From Paroedura picta (taxonomy: Eukaryota > Chordata > Lepidosauria > Squamata > Gekkonidae): DNA of 64,000 bases. The stretch covers positions 15,310,501 through 15,374,500 of the forward strand of contig NC_135384.1 of assembly GCF_049243985.1 (NCBI RefSeq), given 5' to 3'. Both the position numbers and the translations under genes were made by a program. Of this stretch, positions 11,001-21,600 are shown piece after piece. The notes under the pieces are model-generated. The model saw only the letters and a program-made list of their open reading frames with translations, was not told the DNA's origin and made no database searches. Every line of letters starts with the position of its first letter. Position 1 is the first letter of the stretch.

Positions 11001-11614
11001 ATACAAAGTTACACAATCAATAAACCAATCTCTTTTTTATTTAATAAGTTATAATGTGCTAACAATGAGGATAAACTTGGTTTGTTCATTTGTTTCTAAG
11101 TCTTCATCTTCGACCGCCACCTTACATTTCCCCAAGAAATGCAGTGCCGTTTTGCATTGGGAAATAATATCTCAGAGATTGTTTTGTGCCTCTTGGGTTT
11201 TGACAGAATTAGTCTCAGGTGAGCACATGTAGAAAGGGGAGGAAAATAACGGATGAATATTCCCAAATGACAGTGCACCGCTCTGAGTCCAGAGTCAAAG
11301 TCCGACATTGTGATGAAATTGAACATTTCCCGGAGCTACAAAGATAGCAAACAAAATATGCCCCCTTTAAATGCTGACGCTCATAGTTTACACATCGCAC
11401 CTGAAGTGTAGAAGAAAAGCAAGAGATAATTCTCACTTGAAAATTTCTGTTTCTTTCAGACTACGGGGAGCTTTATCTCATCAAGAATTCTGCATGATGG
11501 ACACAGTGATACACCCAGAGAGCATAATGGCTAATAGAATGAACTGTGATCAGATGATATCTTATGTACAGATCTCAGGAAGGAACTTACAAGAAAAGTA
11601 TTAAGCCATTGGGA

Positions 11615-12094
11615 ATTAGCAGAGTGAGAGGTCAGTAAAATAGCAAGAATGGGATAATTGCACCCTTAAGAATTCAGGGCCGACAATAGGTATATTGTAA
11701 AAATTGTAACAGTCTTTATAGAAAAAAATAATAAAAGCATAAATATATCTCATTTCAGTGGGGCCAATCATGAATTATATTAAAGATAAAGAGGTTTGCC
11801 TAGGAACCCCTGGGCAAACAGGTTTGATCAGCAGTACAATGGAGTAGGGGGGAGGTTTAGGAGGAGACCAGTATTTGAGTCAGGTGATACCTGTGTCAGG
11901 CAGAAGCTGCCATTCTGAAACTGTGTCTGAGGGGAAGCTCTTAAAGGGCATGCTCTTTAAGATGGAGTTTGACCTTTCTTGGCAGACTATGACAGTGTTC
12001 TGGCTTTGGCTTAAGCCTAGACTATTGAGGGGTGACACTGGTTGTAGAAGTCAGTATTCCTGTCTGTGAGGCACAGGTCCTGCCATACTTAACA
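11615..12094 (-). mobile_element. LTR-like fossil, partial copy in unit B
   Basis: Diverged partial counterpart of 1245-2087, with the same ttaaca edge next to the SINE 5' half at 12095. Confirms that the element was present before the local duplication. Confidence 0.4.
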
Positions 12095-12245
12095 GTGGGG
12101 TTGAGAAAACTCTGACAGGACTGTCCTGTGAGAACAGCTATTACATGACTAGCCCAAGTCTTACCCAGCTGACTGCATGTGGAGGAGTGGGCAATTAAAC
12201 CCAGCTCACAACCACTGCATCAACCTGATTCTCTTAAGGTGATGA
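12095..12245 (-). repeat. tRNA-derived SINE, 5' half
   Basis: Reverse of the SINE, with tctgacaggactg, ttacccagctgac and caaccactgcatca. It corresponds to 2092-2235 in unit A. Confidence 0.6.
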
Positions 12246-12964
12246 GGGCTCTACTAAGGAGAAGTAGGTAAACAAAGATATAAAACTGATCATGTTAGAA
12301 AAAACCAAGCCCTATGTCTTACCCACTACATACTACAAGCACGTAAGCTCATCTTATTTGCTCCAAATAAGAGGCATGTGGACATGAGCATTATCTCATC
12401 CAAAATTCCAGATGATAAACACAGTGAGACACCCGGAGAACATAGTGACTAATAGAATGAATTGTGATCCAGTGAAAATTTATGTACAGATTTCATTCAG
12501 AAACGTACAAGATGGTCAAAGCCTTAGCCCCCCACATCCAATACAGCAAAAATAATCCTGACAGCTGTAATAACTATCGTGATGTTATGTATGTGGAATA
12601 CTTTAAATGTAAAAAGCACTATACAATTCTATGTTCTTATTACGTGGCATTTGTCTTGAACCCTGTTCCATACTAATGCAGTGAGTCAATAGTGCTTGTT
12701 TCTGTTTGTGTTGTTATTTGTCAGTGGACTAACAGGTATGCAATTATACTAACATACTTACACAAAGAGGAACAAAGAGAAGGAAATGACTACATATCAG
12801 GGATAAGGGTCATCAAGATTTATAATTACCAGTCTGGAGGTGGAGTGCACTGGACAGAAGCAGAGCAATGTGAATGAACCTGTATTCAAGTTGGGCATCT
12901 GGCATGATCTGTACCAGGGAGGCTGGTCACCAGAGCAGCACTTTGGTGACCTGAGAGAAATCTT

Positions 12965-13185
12965 TATGACCGAGCAAGAATATCAGGGCTCAGCGTCACC
13001 TCCCTCAGAGGGTGTCTGTTGTGGGGAGAGGAAAGGGAAGGTGAATGGAAGCCGCTTTGAGGTTCTTTCTAGTAGAGAAAAGCAGCATATAAGAACCAAC
13101 TCTTCTTCTTCTTCTTCTTCTTCTTCTTCTTCTTCTTCTTCTTCTTCTTCTTCTTCTTCTTCTTCTTCTTCTTCTTCTTCTATCA
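12965..13185 (+). repeat. tRNA-derived SINE 3' part with long (TTC)n tail
   Basis: Contains ggtgtctgttgtggggagag, then agcagcatataagaacc and about 28 TTC repeats (13100-13182). It produces poly-Ser or poly-Glu frames that are not genes. It has no counterpart in unit A. Confidence 0.8.
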
Positions 13186-13556
13186 CCCTCCTCCTACGCC
13201 AGCATGGCTACTGGCACTCCAGAATACCTTGTGATGGTGATCCGGCTTTCCTGGCCTAGAAAATTTTGGGTATAAGTGGAGGTTTGATGCGGAGCCATGT
13301 AGTCCCAGTCCAGCAAATGGGCGCTTGCCTATGGTAAGAAAGGGCTGTCAGGAATGGGGAAGCAACATTTTATAAAACTCCTAACAAATGTCTTGAGGAG
13401 AGCAGAATTATAGTGTTTATTTACCAAATTAAAAAAAACAAATACAGCAATTAAAAAGTCTATCATACAATATTAGACATGAAATAGACTATGCAATACA
13501 ATCTGAATTACAACATTATGAGTTAATACAAAATATTGCCCATTTTGATAAAACCT

Positions 13557-14025
13557 CCTTATCCATGGCTCCTCTATATATTTGTGAAACAGCCTGGGGG
13601 GTGGGACGTCCAAGATGGAATAGGGTCAATCAGGGTGTAGCCAGCAAAGCCCTGAATGGCCCTGCCCCTGCAGCTCCCGTCCTCCATCCCTGGACTCTAG
13701 ACTCTTTGCTCTCAGACACACCTCAGTGCCTGGAGCCAGCAGCAGGTAAGGGGAGAGGGCCCTGGGCAAATGGTCATGGTGGAGAGCCTGCTAATCAAGG
13801 CCTCTTGGGCTGCTAGGCTGGGCCAGCTAACGAGGGCCTCCCAGCCTGCTGACTGCCTGCTAAGGAGCTCTGTCCTGGGCCTGCTAGCAAGCAGGTCAGC
13901 CTCCGCCCACCCCACTTGATCCAGCTGTGAGCTGCAGCCCAAAGCCACCTTAAGCTGCCTGGCCAGGGGCCAGGGGAGGGGGCCCTTTCAAGGCCCATTC
14001 TTAGGAATGGGCTTTGAAGCTAGTA
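13557..14025. repeat. GC-rich insertion present only in unit B
   Basis: Unit A runs straight from tttgataaaac to atcatatattatgg (4485-4500). In unit B these flanks are separated by about 470 bases of GC-rich sequence with repeated agcctgct and gggcctgctag motifs. No coding or recognised terminal repeats. Probably a mobile element of unknown family. Confidence 0.5.
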
Positions 14026-14204
14026 TCATATATTATGGTGGAACCAGCAGTCAAAGAAAATATGTTCTAAAGATTCTTGAGTTCCCATTCTACATACACT
14101 ATTTTTCTGGAAGGATCCATTAAATTTAGCCTCAAGAACAGCAGAGGGTGGTGTATTGTACATTAAATGGGTAAAAAAAATCACCTTCAATTAAAATTCT
14201 GTAA

Positions 14205-14820
14205 ACAATTAGCGGTTGTGGACTTAACGCGTGGGCCATTGATTATTTGGGGGGCGGTCTGAAGAAAAGACGAGCCACACAAGAGAATGCCACTGGCAAT
14301 ATGCAGAGGTGGGTGCATTCATGCGCCTTTAAAAGGACTACGTATACTGGTCCTCACCATTTTCAACTCCTGGCAGCTAAGCAGCTTCCATCCCTCCCCT
14401 TTGTAAATAGATTGGTTACACTTTCCTGTTGTGTGTTCTCTGTCGCAGTCAATTTAGGCATGATAAGAGCCTGTTGGCAGGTAGCCCAGTCTGTGTACTG
14501 GACTCCCTGATGGTTGGGGGTCTCCTTAACAAGATCAGCTAAGATTGAGCGTGGCCTACCCAGTTGGGTGGCCAGGGGCTCATACCTAAGTTACCCATGG
14601 GGCCCAAGGCGAGGTGGATGCCTGGTGTGCCTCCATAAGGTCACTTCCAATTGGGGGATTCCTTACATGGAGGACCTGCTCTCCTGGCTAGGATGGAGAG
14701 GCTCCTAAGGCGTCTATGGACACTTGGGGTAAGCAGCCCGACGGCTGAGGGGTCAGACTATATACTGTTAAAGGCCAGCCCAGTGGAGGGTGTTATAATA
14801 AAATTGGGCACGGCCACATT
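14205..14820 (+). mobile_element. LTR-like dispersed repeat, fossil (unit B copy)
   Basis: Duplicate of the element at 4915-5520, with the same TTTAAAAG box, gcagcttccatccctcccc, cccagttgggtggccagggg and terminal AATAAAA signal. No coding parts. Confidence 0.4.
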
Positions 14821-15135
14821 GAAGCGAAAAAAGCTTGTCAAGACTTCATTGACAGAATTGCCACCCTGCTAATCAAATATGATTTCTTTGTTATCCCATC
14901 AGGGGTACTTAAATCAAATTGAGGGTTCCTAATTCTGCTTATGTCAAGGTTACTTTCACTGTTTAATATCCTTTTCTCAAGGACCTATTTAACCTAGGCA
15001 TAGTCCAGCAACTAAAAAAAAAAAAGGACATCTTCTCCGGCCATAATGGCAAAAATTTGTCCTGCATCACACTGCAGGTAAGACCAGTTGAATAGTAAGG
15101 ATATCCTGGAACTCCCTCTCTCTCTTAAATATTTA

Positions 15136-16068
15136 TCATTTTGAAGGCCTTAACTTTAACACTGTTCTCTTGAGAGCCCCTATAACGTCTTTGTTTCTAA
15201 GACTGTAGATAATAGGGTTCAATATCGGAGTAATAACTGAATAGAAAAGAGAGAGGAATTTGTCCACATTCAGAGAGTAAGTTGATTTGGGGCGTATGCA
15301 TACGAAAATGCCTGTGCCATAGAATAATGAGACCACAATGAGGTGTGCGGAGCAGGTGGAGAAAGCCTTCTGTCGGCTTTTGGCTGATTTCATCCTGAGG
15401 ATGGTGGCGATGATTTGGGAATAGGACAAGAGGATCAGCATGAAGGGCAGCAGGATCACACCCGCAGCTGCTCCAATGATTTGGACTTCATTCCAATAAG
15501 TGTCTCCACACACCAGCTCTAACACTGGCTGGATTTCACAGAAGAAGTGGTTGATGACATTGGATTCACAAAAAGGAAGGGTGAAAATGAAGGTGGTGTG
15601 ACCCACAGCCACTAAGCTGCCGCAGCTCCAGGACAGGGCAGCAAGCTGAACACACACCCTCTTTCTCATGATGACGGGGTAACGCAGAGGATTACATATA
15701 GCAACGTAGCGATCATAGGCCATGAAGGCTAGGAGGCAGCTCTCCGTGCATGCAAATAGAAGGAAGAAATACATTTGAGTGGCACAGGCACGTAAGGAGA
15801 TGTTTTTATCCAGGGAAAGAATATTATCCAGCAATTCGGGAATGGTGACAGAAGTGTAGCAGATCTCTATAAAAGACAAGATTCTGAGGAAAAAGTACAT
15901 AGGAGTGGCGAGGGCAGAGTCAACAATACCAATAACAATAATGAGGAGATTGCCAAGTACTGTGGCGATGTAAATGCACAAGAAGATGACAAAGAAGAGA
16001 ATCCGCCATTTGGGGGCATTCGAGAAGCCGAGTAAAATAAAAGTCTTCACTGAGGTGACATTTTCCAT
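15136..16068 (-). CDS. Olfactory receptor, class II, OR10-like (copy B)
   Basis: Tandem duplicate of the OR gene at 5831 and the same length, 310 residues. The family motifs are kept: GN at 39-40, PMYFFL, MAYDRYVAIC at 116-125, loop-2 cysteines and PILNPIIY. The helix 6 motif reads KAFSTCSAH. Of about 23 differences from copy A, 13 fall between residues 47 and 110, including four in helix 3 (104, 106, 107, 110), a region that lines the odorant pocket in ORs. At the end of helix 6 copy B has FVCIRP where copy A has FIYIRP. A candidate 3' splice site (ATTTATTTTCAG) lies about 65 bases before the ATG, as in copy A. Intact. It probably binds a different set of odorants from copy A, but this is inference. 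Confidence 0.95.
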   Translation of the reverse strand: MENVTSVKTFILLGFSNAPKWRILFFVIFLCIYIATVLGNLLIIVIGIVDSALATPMYFFLRILSFIEICYTSVTIPELLDNILSLDKNISLRACATQMYFFLLFACTESCLLAFMAYDRYVAICNPLRYPVIMRKRVCVQLAALSWSCGSLVAVGHTTFIFTLPFCESNVINHFFCEIQPVLELVCGDTYWNEVQIIGAAAGVILLPFMLILLSYSQIIATILRMKSAKSRQKAFSTCSAHLIVVSLFYGTGIFVCIRPKSTYSLNVDKFLSLFYSVITPILNPIIYSLRNKDVIGALKRTVLKLRPSK

Positions 16069-16264
16069 GATTTCTTCTTTCGCATGCTTTGATTGGTTGG
16101 TTTCATAAAAGATGGAAACGTATGACGATATTTCTGAAAATAAATGTAGAAAGACAAACCATTCGTATTCTTTTCAATCTAGAAAAAGGAGATTTGGTTT
16201 TTATACCCTGGTTTTCACTACCTGAAGAAATCTCAAAGTAGATTAAATTTGCCTTCCCATCATC

Positions 16265-16565
16265 TCGCCACGACAATCACCCTGTGAGGTAGATGAGACT
16301 GAGAGAACTCTGAGATAAACTGCTCTGTGAGAACAGCTCTAACTGGACTCTGACTAGAATCACAGAATCATAGAGTTGGAAGGGGCCATACAGGCCATCT
16401 AGTCCAACTCCCTGCTCAACGCAGGATCAGCCCTAAGCATCCTAAAGCATCAGCCCTTAAGCATCCTCTAGTTCAAGATCACCCAGCGGGCTGTATTTGT
16501 AGGAGCAGGGAATTAAATCTGGCTTCCCTGATGAGAAGTCACCACTCTTAACCACTACACCAAAG
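16265..16565 (-). repeat. tRNA-derived SINE interrupted by a CR1 tail
   Basis: The SINE halves lie at 16265-16349 (caccctgtgaggtagatgag) and 16470-16565 (ending ccactcttaaccactacacc). The matching part of unit A, 6955-7080, is uninterrupted at this point. Confidence 0.7.
16350..16468 (-). mobile_element. CR1 LINE 3' tail, truncated
   Basis: Reverse of the young CR1 3' UTR (agagttggaaggggccatac, ctagtccaactccctgctc, catcctaaagcatc). It is inserted in the SINE and followed by a short repeat of its own end (agcatcctaaagcatcagcc, then ttaagcatcctc). Confidence 0.85.
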
Positions 16566-16789
16566 TGTGGGATCATAGTTTATATATTTAAATCTTTCCT
16601 ACCTCTGAAATAATGGTTGATGATGTCTTTGGCTCTTTCACAGTAGACTGAGTCAGGGCAGGAATTACGGTATTTTAATAACTCCTGCAGCCACCCATGA
16701 GACTGAATCCTCAGTGAGCAATAGCACTTTGTTTTGCTAATCATATTGAGGCAAATCCAAAGGAGTTTTCTACGTGAACAGAAGAATGT

Positions 16790-16935
16790 AATATAGGTGT
16801 CTTCATTAGAACTAGAGCTGGAGACCCAGGTTTAAACCCTTACTCTGCCAAGGAAACTTGCAGGGTGGGTTGGGCAAGTCACTGACTAAGCTGGAGTTGC
16901 CAAATCCAGTGTGGGAAATTCTTAGAGAATAAGCC
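16790..16935 (+). repeat. tRNA-related SINE fragment, old
   Basis: Unit B counterpart of 7285-7485, with acccaggtttaaaccc and gggcaagtcactgac. Confidence 0.45.
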
Positions 16936-16959
16936 TTGTGGTGTGACCCCATTGCTATG

Positions 16960-18632
16960 TTTGTTTTGTTGATAACTCTAATATGTTCTGATCTGGAAGT
17001 TGATTATGAGACTATATTTAAGGCCCTCTGTAGGCCAAATACAGTGTGTGCTAGCGGGCAGGCGGCTGGGTGTGGGAGGCCCCCACCCCCTCCCCCAGCC
17101 CCACGCCCTCTGTCTGAAATATAATGGAATCAGTGATAATAATTTTGGACATACAGCATTCTTGTAGTTACAATTATTATTTATGAGATGTAATCTCTGG
17201 GGAAGCATTCCTGTTGAAAGCGGGCCCTTATCTTGGACCCTGTTTTGATACGTCTGATTAATGCATGATTACATTGTTTTCAATAGATATCACAAGGGAA
17301 CCATTTACTGGATTGTGAAAACACATTTATTAATTAGCCACAAGATTTCCTTTTTCTTTCGCTTGGTCACCTCGAGGAATTGACATTTCCTTGACTGATG
17401 TGTGGGACACAGGAACTATTTGGGAGAGTCCTAGTGTTGCCATGGCTGACACTAGGTCTTCACTCTGCAAGTAGTCAGCTTTTTCTGTGTGGACATTGAA
17501 GTCCCCTAAAATGAATAATCTGAGAATTGCACAGCCTACCTTGCAACAAACTCTCCAAAGTTCTGCAGGGCATCTGCCACTGTGTTAGGTGCATGGCTTT
17601 TCTACATGCAAATGACCAATTTCTCCACTGTGCCTCTCACAAAACTCAAACATTCACTTCTCAGGATCTTTTGGACGAGGAGCACCAGAAATAAAAAAGA
17701 TTATCAGGCTAGAATGACCACCCCCTGCCCTCTTGTTCAAAATTGGTGCAGGACAGAAAACCTAGGTGGGGTCATTTGACCAAGGGCTACAATCATCCTC
17801 CCACACCTCAGTCTCCATCAAGTAAGCGAAGCCCCTTGTTGGGATTTCTCATGGTCAATCAAAGAGATGATATAAAACTCTGCTGAGACTCTACATAAAC
17901 CTCAGTGAACAATGCAACTGATCTAGGGTTCCAAAGTAACACATAGTCGAAAACAAGAAATTGTTTGTTAACCACCAAATGGGATCTCCTGATCTCCTGA
18001 AATGACAATGGATATCCAAATAACAGCAATAAGTTCCCCTGAGGAAAATGGCAACTCTGGAGGAGGACTGTCTTGGAGTTATACCTCTCTGAGCTGCTTC
18101 CTCTCCTCAAACCCTGAACTCCTCAAGCTCCACTCTCAAAATGATGAATATAATAATTTCCTATGGCAGTAGTTGGTCCCATTATTCACATGGCTTTAAA
18201 GGGCACAGAAGAAACCTGGGAACTTTTGTAGGTAGGGGGCACTATTTTCCTGGTAGGAAAAAACCCTGGAATGATATGGCCTTTATGACCCTCTCTAGTC
18301 AGTGTTAGGCTTCACCATTGTCTTCAGATACTGTAAAGACAGCCCACATACAGTGCACTGTGGTAAACTCATTTAGAAGTCACAAGGTCATGCACAAGAT
18401 TGGCAAGAACTTCTTATTTTGCCTAGAAATACTGCAGCAATTATATATTTAATTCTAGATAGAGCACAGTTAGATAGACCCATTGGCTTCCATGGAAATT
18501 TCAAAAGCTGTGGAAATATGCTGCTAAACAATGGGATATCATTACTGGGATATGCCATACTGTTTTCAGTCCTATTAATTCACAGTAAGAAATGGACATC
18601 CTTACAGAACAGTGTCACTGTGTTATTCGGTG
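16960..18632. other. Spacer between OR copy B and the V2R gene
   Basis: No gene recognised. 17030-17110 has a C-rich patch. 18040-18125 resembles the repeat pair at 52320-52610 (ctctggaggaggact, caagctccac). The rest looks like old non-coding sequence. Confidence 0.4.
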
Positions 18633-21600
18633 TTATCTTTTCTTCTTGAAGTATTTATCTCTGGTGTTTATGCCTGGCCTCAGCAAAATGATGAACATTT
18701 TAGGGGCAAAAATGAAACTTAGCAACCCAGCACTGGAAGCCAACATAGAGAAGATCTCCACAGCCACCGTGTATTTCCCCTTGGTGCTCAGGTAAGCCGG
18801 AACAAAGGAGATCCAGACACTGCAGAACAACAACATGCTGAACGTGATGAACTTGGCTTCATTGAAAGTGTCAGGCAGTTTTCTAGCTAGAAAGGCTGCC
18901 ATGAAGCTCACATTGGCCTGAAAGCCCATGTATCCCAAGACAATATAAAACATGGTAACTGAGCCCTCATTGCATTCAACTATGACTTGTCCAGACTTAG
19001 AGAACTTGTCAAGGTTTGGGAACGGTGGAGAAGTACTAAGCCAGAGAGTACAGATGCCAACTTGAATCAGAGAGGAAATAAGGATAATGTAATTAGTCAG
19101 ACTTTTCCCCAGCCATTTTCTTGTTCTGTTTCCTGGACATGTGGCCATGAATGCCAGAACCACAGTGATGGTTTTGGCCAACACACAGGAAAGTACAAAA
19201 GAAAATGCATTGCCAAAAGCAGCTTGCCGAAGAAGGCAGGTCACCTTGTTTGGTTGTCCAATGAATAAGAATGTGCAAGCAAAACAGAGCAAGAGGGAAA
19301 TTAGGAGGAGGTAAGTAAGATCTCGGTTGTTGGCTTTGACAATAGGTGTGCTTTGGTTTTTAACAAAGGTTCCCAGCACCATTATGGTGAGTAGGGAAAA
19401 GGTGAGAGAAGCAGTAGCCAAACTGATTCCTAATGGTTCATCATAAGCAAGAAAAGTTATGACTTTAGGAATACATATGATTCGGTTCTTGCTTGGATGC
19501 TCATCTTCTGGGCACCTGACACATTGATATGCATCTGAAAGAAAAAGGAAGGCAGATATATACAGCTTAAAATGCAGTTGGGTAAACCCTTCCAACAATC
19601 CAACATCTCCTCCAGGAGCTCATTTCACCAGGTAGGGGCCAGGACTGAGAAGGCCCTGGTGCTGGTTGAAGCCAGGCATGCCTCCATGGGGCTGGGATTG
19701 ACCAAAATGTTAGTGCTCACAGAGCATAAATCCTGTGAGAGACAGAGGGTGAAAGATATGTGGGACCCAGACCATGAAGGGCCTTGAAGTTCAAAACCAG
19801 AACCTTGAACTGGATCCGGGCAGCAACTGGCAACCAATATAGCTGCCTCAGCACCGGCTGGATATGTGCCCCTCAAGATGTCCCTGTGAGGACCCTAGCA
19901 GCTGCATTCTGCACCAGCTGCAATTTCTGAATCAATGCCAAGGTGGCCTATGTGACTGAGTTACAGAAATCTATTTGGAGGTGACTGTTGCATGGATCAT
20001 GTAAGTTGCTTCCCAGCCAAGGTGGTTAAGCACGCTTCCTGTCCCAACCCTCTGTCACCCAGCCTCAGGACCTCCGTCTTGGAGGGGTTGAGTTTCAGGT
20101 GGCTCTGCTCTAACCATCCAGCAATAGCTTCCATACATCTGGTGAATGATTCTAGGAGGAAGTCCAGATGGCCGTCCATCAGGAGATAGCTCAATGTCAT
20201 CGCATATTGATGACAGCCCATCCCAAATCCCCATGCCAGCTTTGCCAGAGGACGCATAAATATGTTAAAAAGCATAGAGGAGAGAACCATACCATAGGGA
20301 GCCACCATCATGTCTAGCACTCTACCTAGCCAGCTTGGTGCAGTGGCTAAGAGGATTGGCTTCTAATCTGGTGATCTGAGTTTTATTCTCTGCTCCTCCA
20401 CATGCAGCCAGCTGGGTGACCTTGAGCCAGTCACAATCCTGTTAGAGCTGTTTTCACAGAACAGGTCTATCAGAGTTCTCTCAGCCACACCTACCTCACA
20501 GGGTATCTGTTGTGGGGGAAAGGAGGGAAGGTAATGTCTAGCCACTTTAAGACTCCTTTAGGTAGTGAGGCATAAAAAGTAAATTTTCTTCTTCTTCTCC
20601 AAATCCCACCATACTCCTGAAGCCAGTATTCAATGTTGAGACACTTGTATTTATTTTTTGAGGAGTTATTCCTGTCATGGATGGACAGTCAGATGGAAAC
20701 ATTATTTTGTTTAATATATGAAAATATTGGCTAGACAGATTCATACCTATCTGGTTTGAAATTGTCCCTTCTGGGCACTGGGAACAGTCATAGCAGCAAG
20801 ATGAATTTTGTTTCTCATGCACTTTTCTGCTGTATCCTGGATGGCATCTCTCAGTGCACAGGGAATGGGGTAATGTCTAATCACAATACAAAGAAATCTG
20901 GTTGAATTGAGTCATAAATAGGATATTCTTGTCCACTTTTGGATACAGATTTCTGTGTGATGAGGGGATTTGTGTAAGTCAGTGACAGATTTCTGTGTGA
21001 TGAGGGGATTTGTGTAAGTCAGTGACAGATACTGTCAAAGGTTTAGTTTCTGTCTTCAGGTTGCAACACCTAAACTGTTAATGATAACCAAGAACTAAAA
21101 CTAGGCAAATCTCCAGGCCTCGATGGACTACCAGCTGAGCTATTTAAACTAAACTCTAACTAGTGGATAAAACTCCTGGCTGTCCTTTTTACAGCTATCA
21201 ACCAATTGGGAATATTCCCTGAATCCTGGCTTAACTCAGTCATTGTGCCTATTTACAAAAAAGGTGGTTCCAGCTCTTCTGAATACTACTGTCCAATTAG
21301 TCTTCTATCTATTGCCAGGAAAATGTATTCCAAACATCTAGAACTTAAACTGCTAGATTGGGTGACTTCAAATGACCTAATAGGTCCTGAACAAATTGGT
21401 TTTACTAAAAATTGTTCCACTTTAGAGCACTGCTTAACCTTTTATTCTCTTGCAGACAAATATCTTCATACAGGTAGGAGGAAATTCTATGCAGCTTTTG
21501 TTGATCTCAAGGGTGCATTTGGCACTATCTCCAGGTGTTAACTATGGAGAAAATTGCAAGACCTTAATATTGATTCATGCCTATTACTACTTCTAATGAA

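Larger units (their letters stand above)
8552..16960. repeat. Tandem segmental duplication, unit B
   Basis: Second copy of the block that starts at position 1. It keeps the leading 265 bases, the LTR-like and SINE pieces, the LTR-like repeat, the OR gene and the downstream SINE. It differs in block order between 10998 and 12500 (see findings). It has gained a SINE at 12965, a GC-rich insertion at 13557-14025, a CR1 tail at 16350 and about 2 kb between 8815 and 10998. The right edge is about 16930-16960, where similarity to unit A fades. Confidence 0.7.

Noticed and set aside
12983-13259. Long open frames with poly-Ser or poly-Glu
   Set aside because: They arise from the (TTC)n tail of a SINE and have no protein context.
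13565-13998. GC-rich open frames on both strands
   Set aside because: They lie in an insertion unique to unit B, without coding character beyond the high GC content.
18987-19268. Open frame antisense to V2R exon 6
   Set aside because: Shadow of the conserved receptor exon on the other strand.
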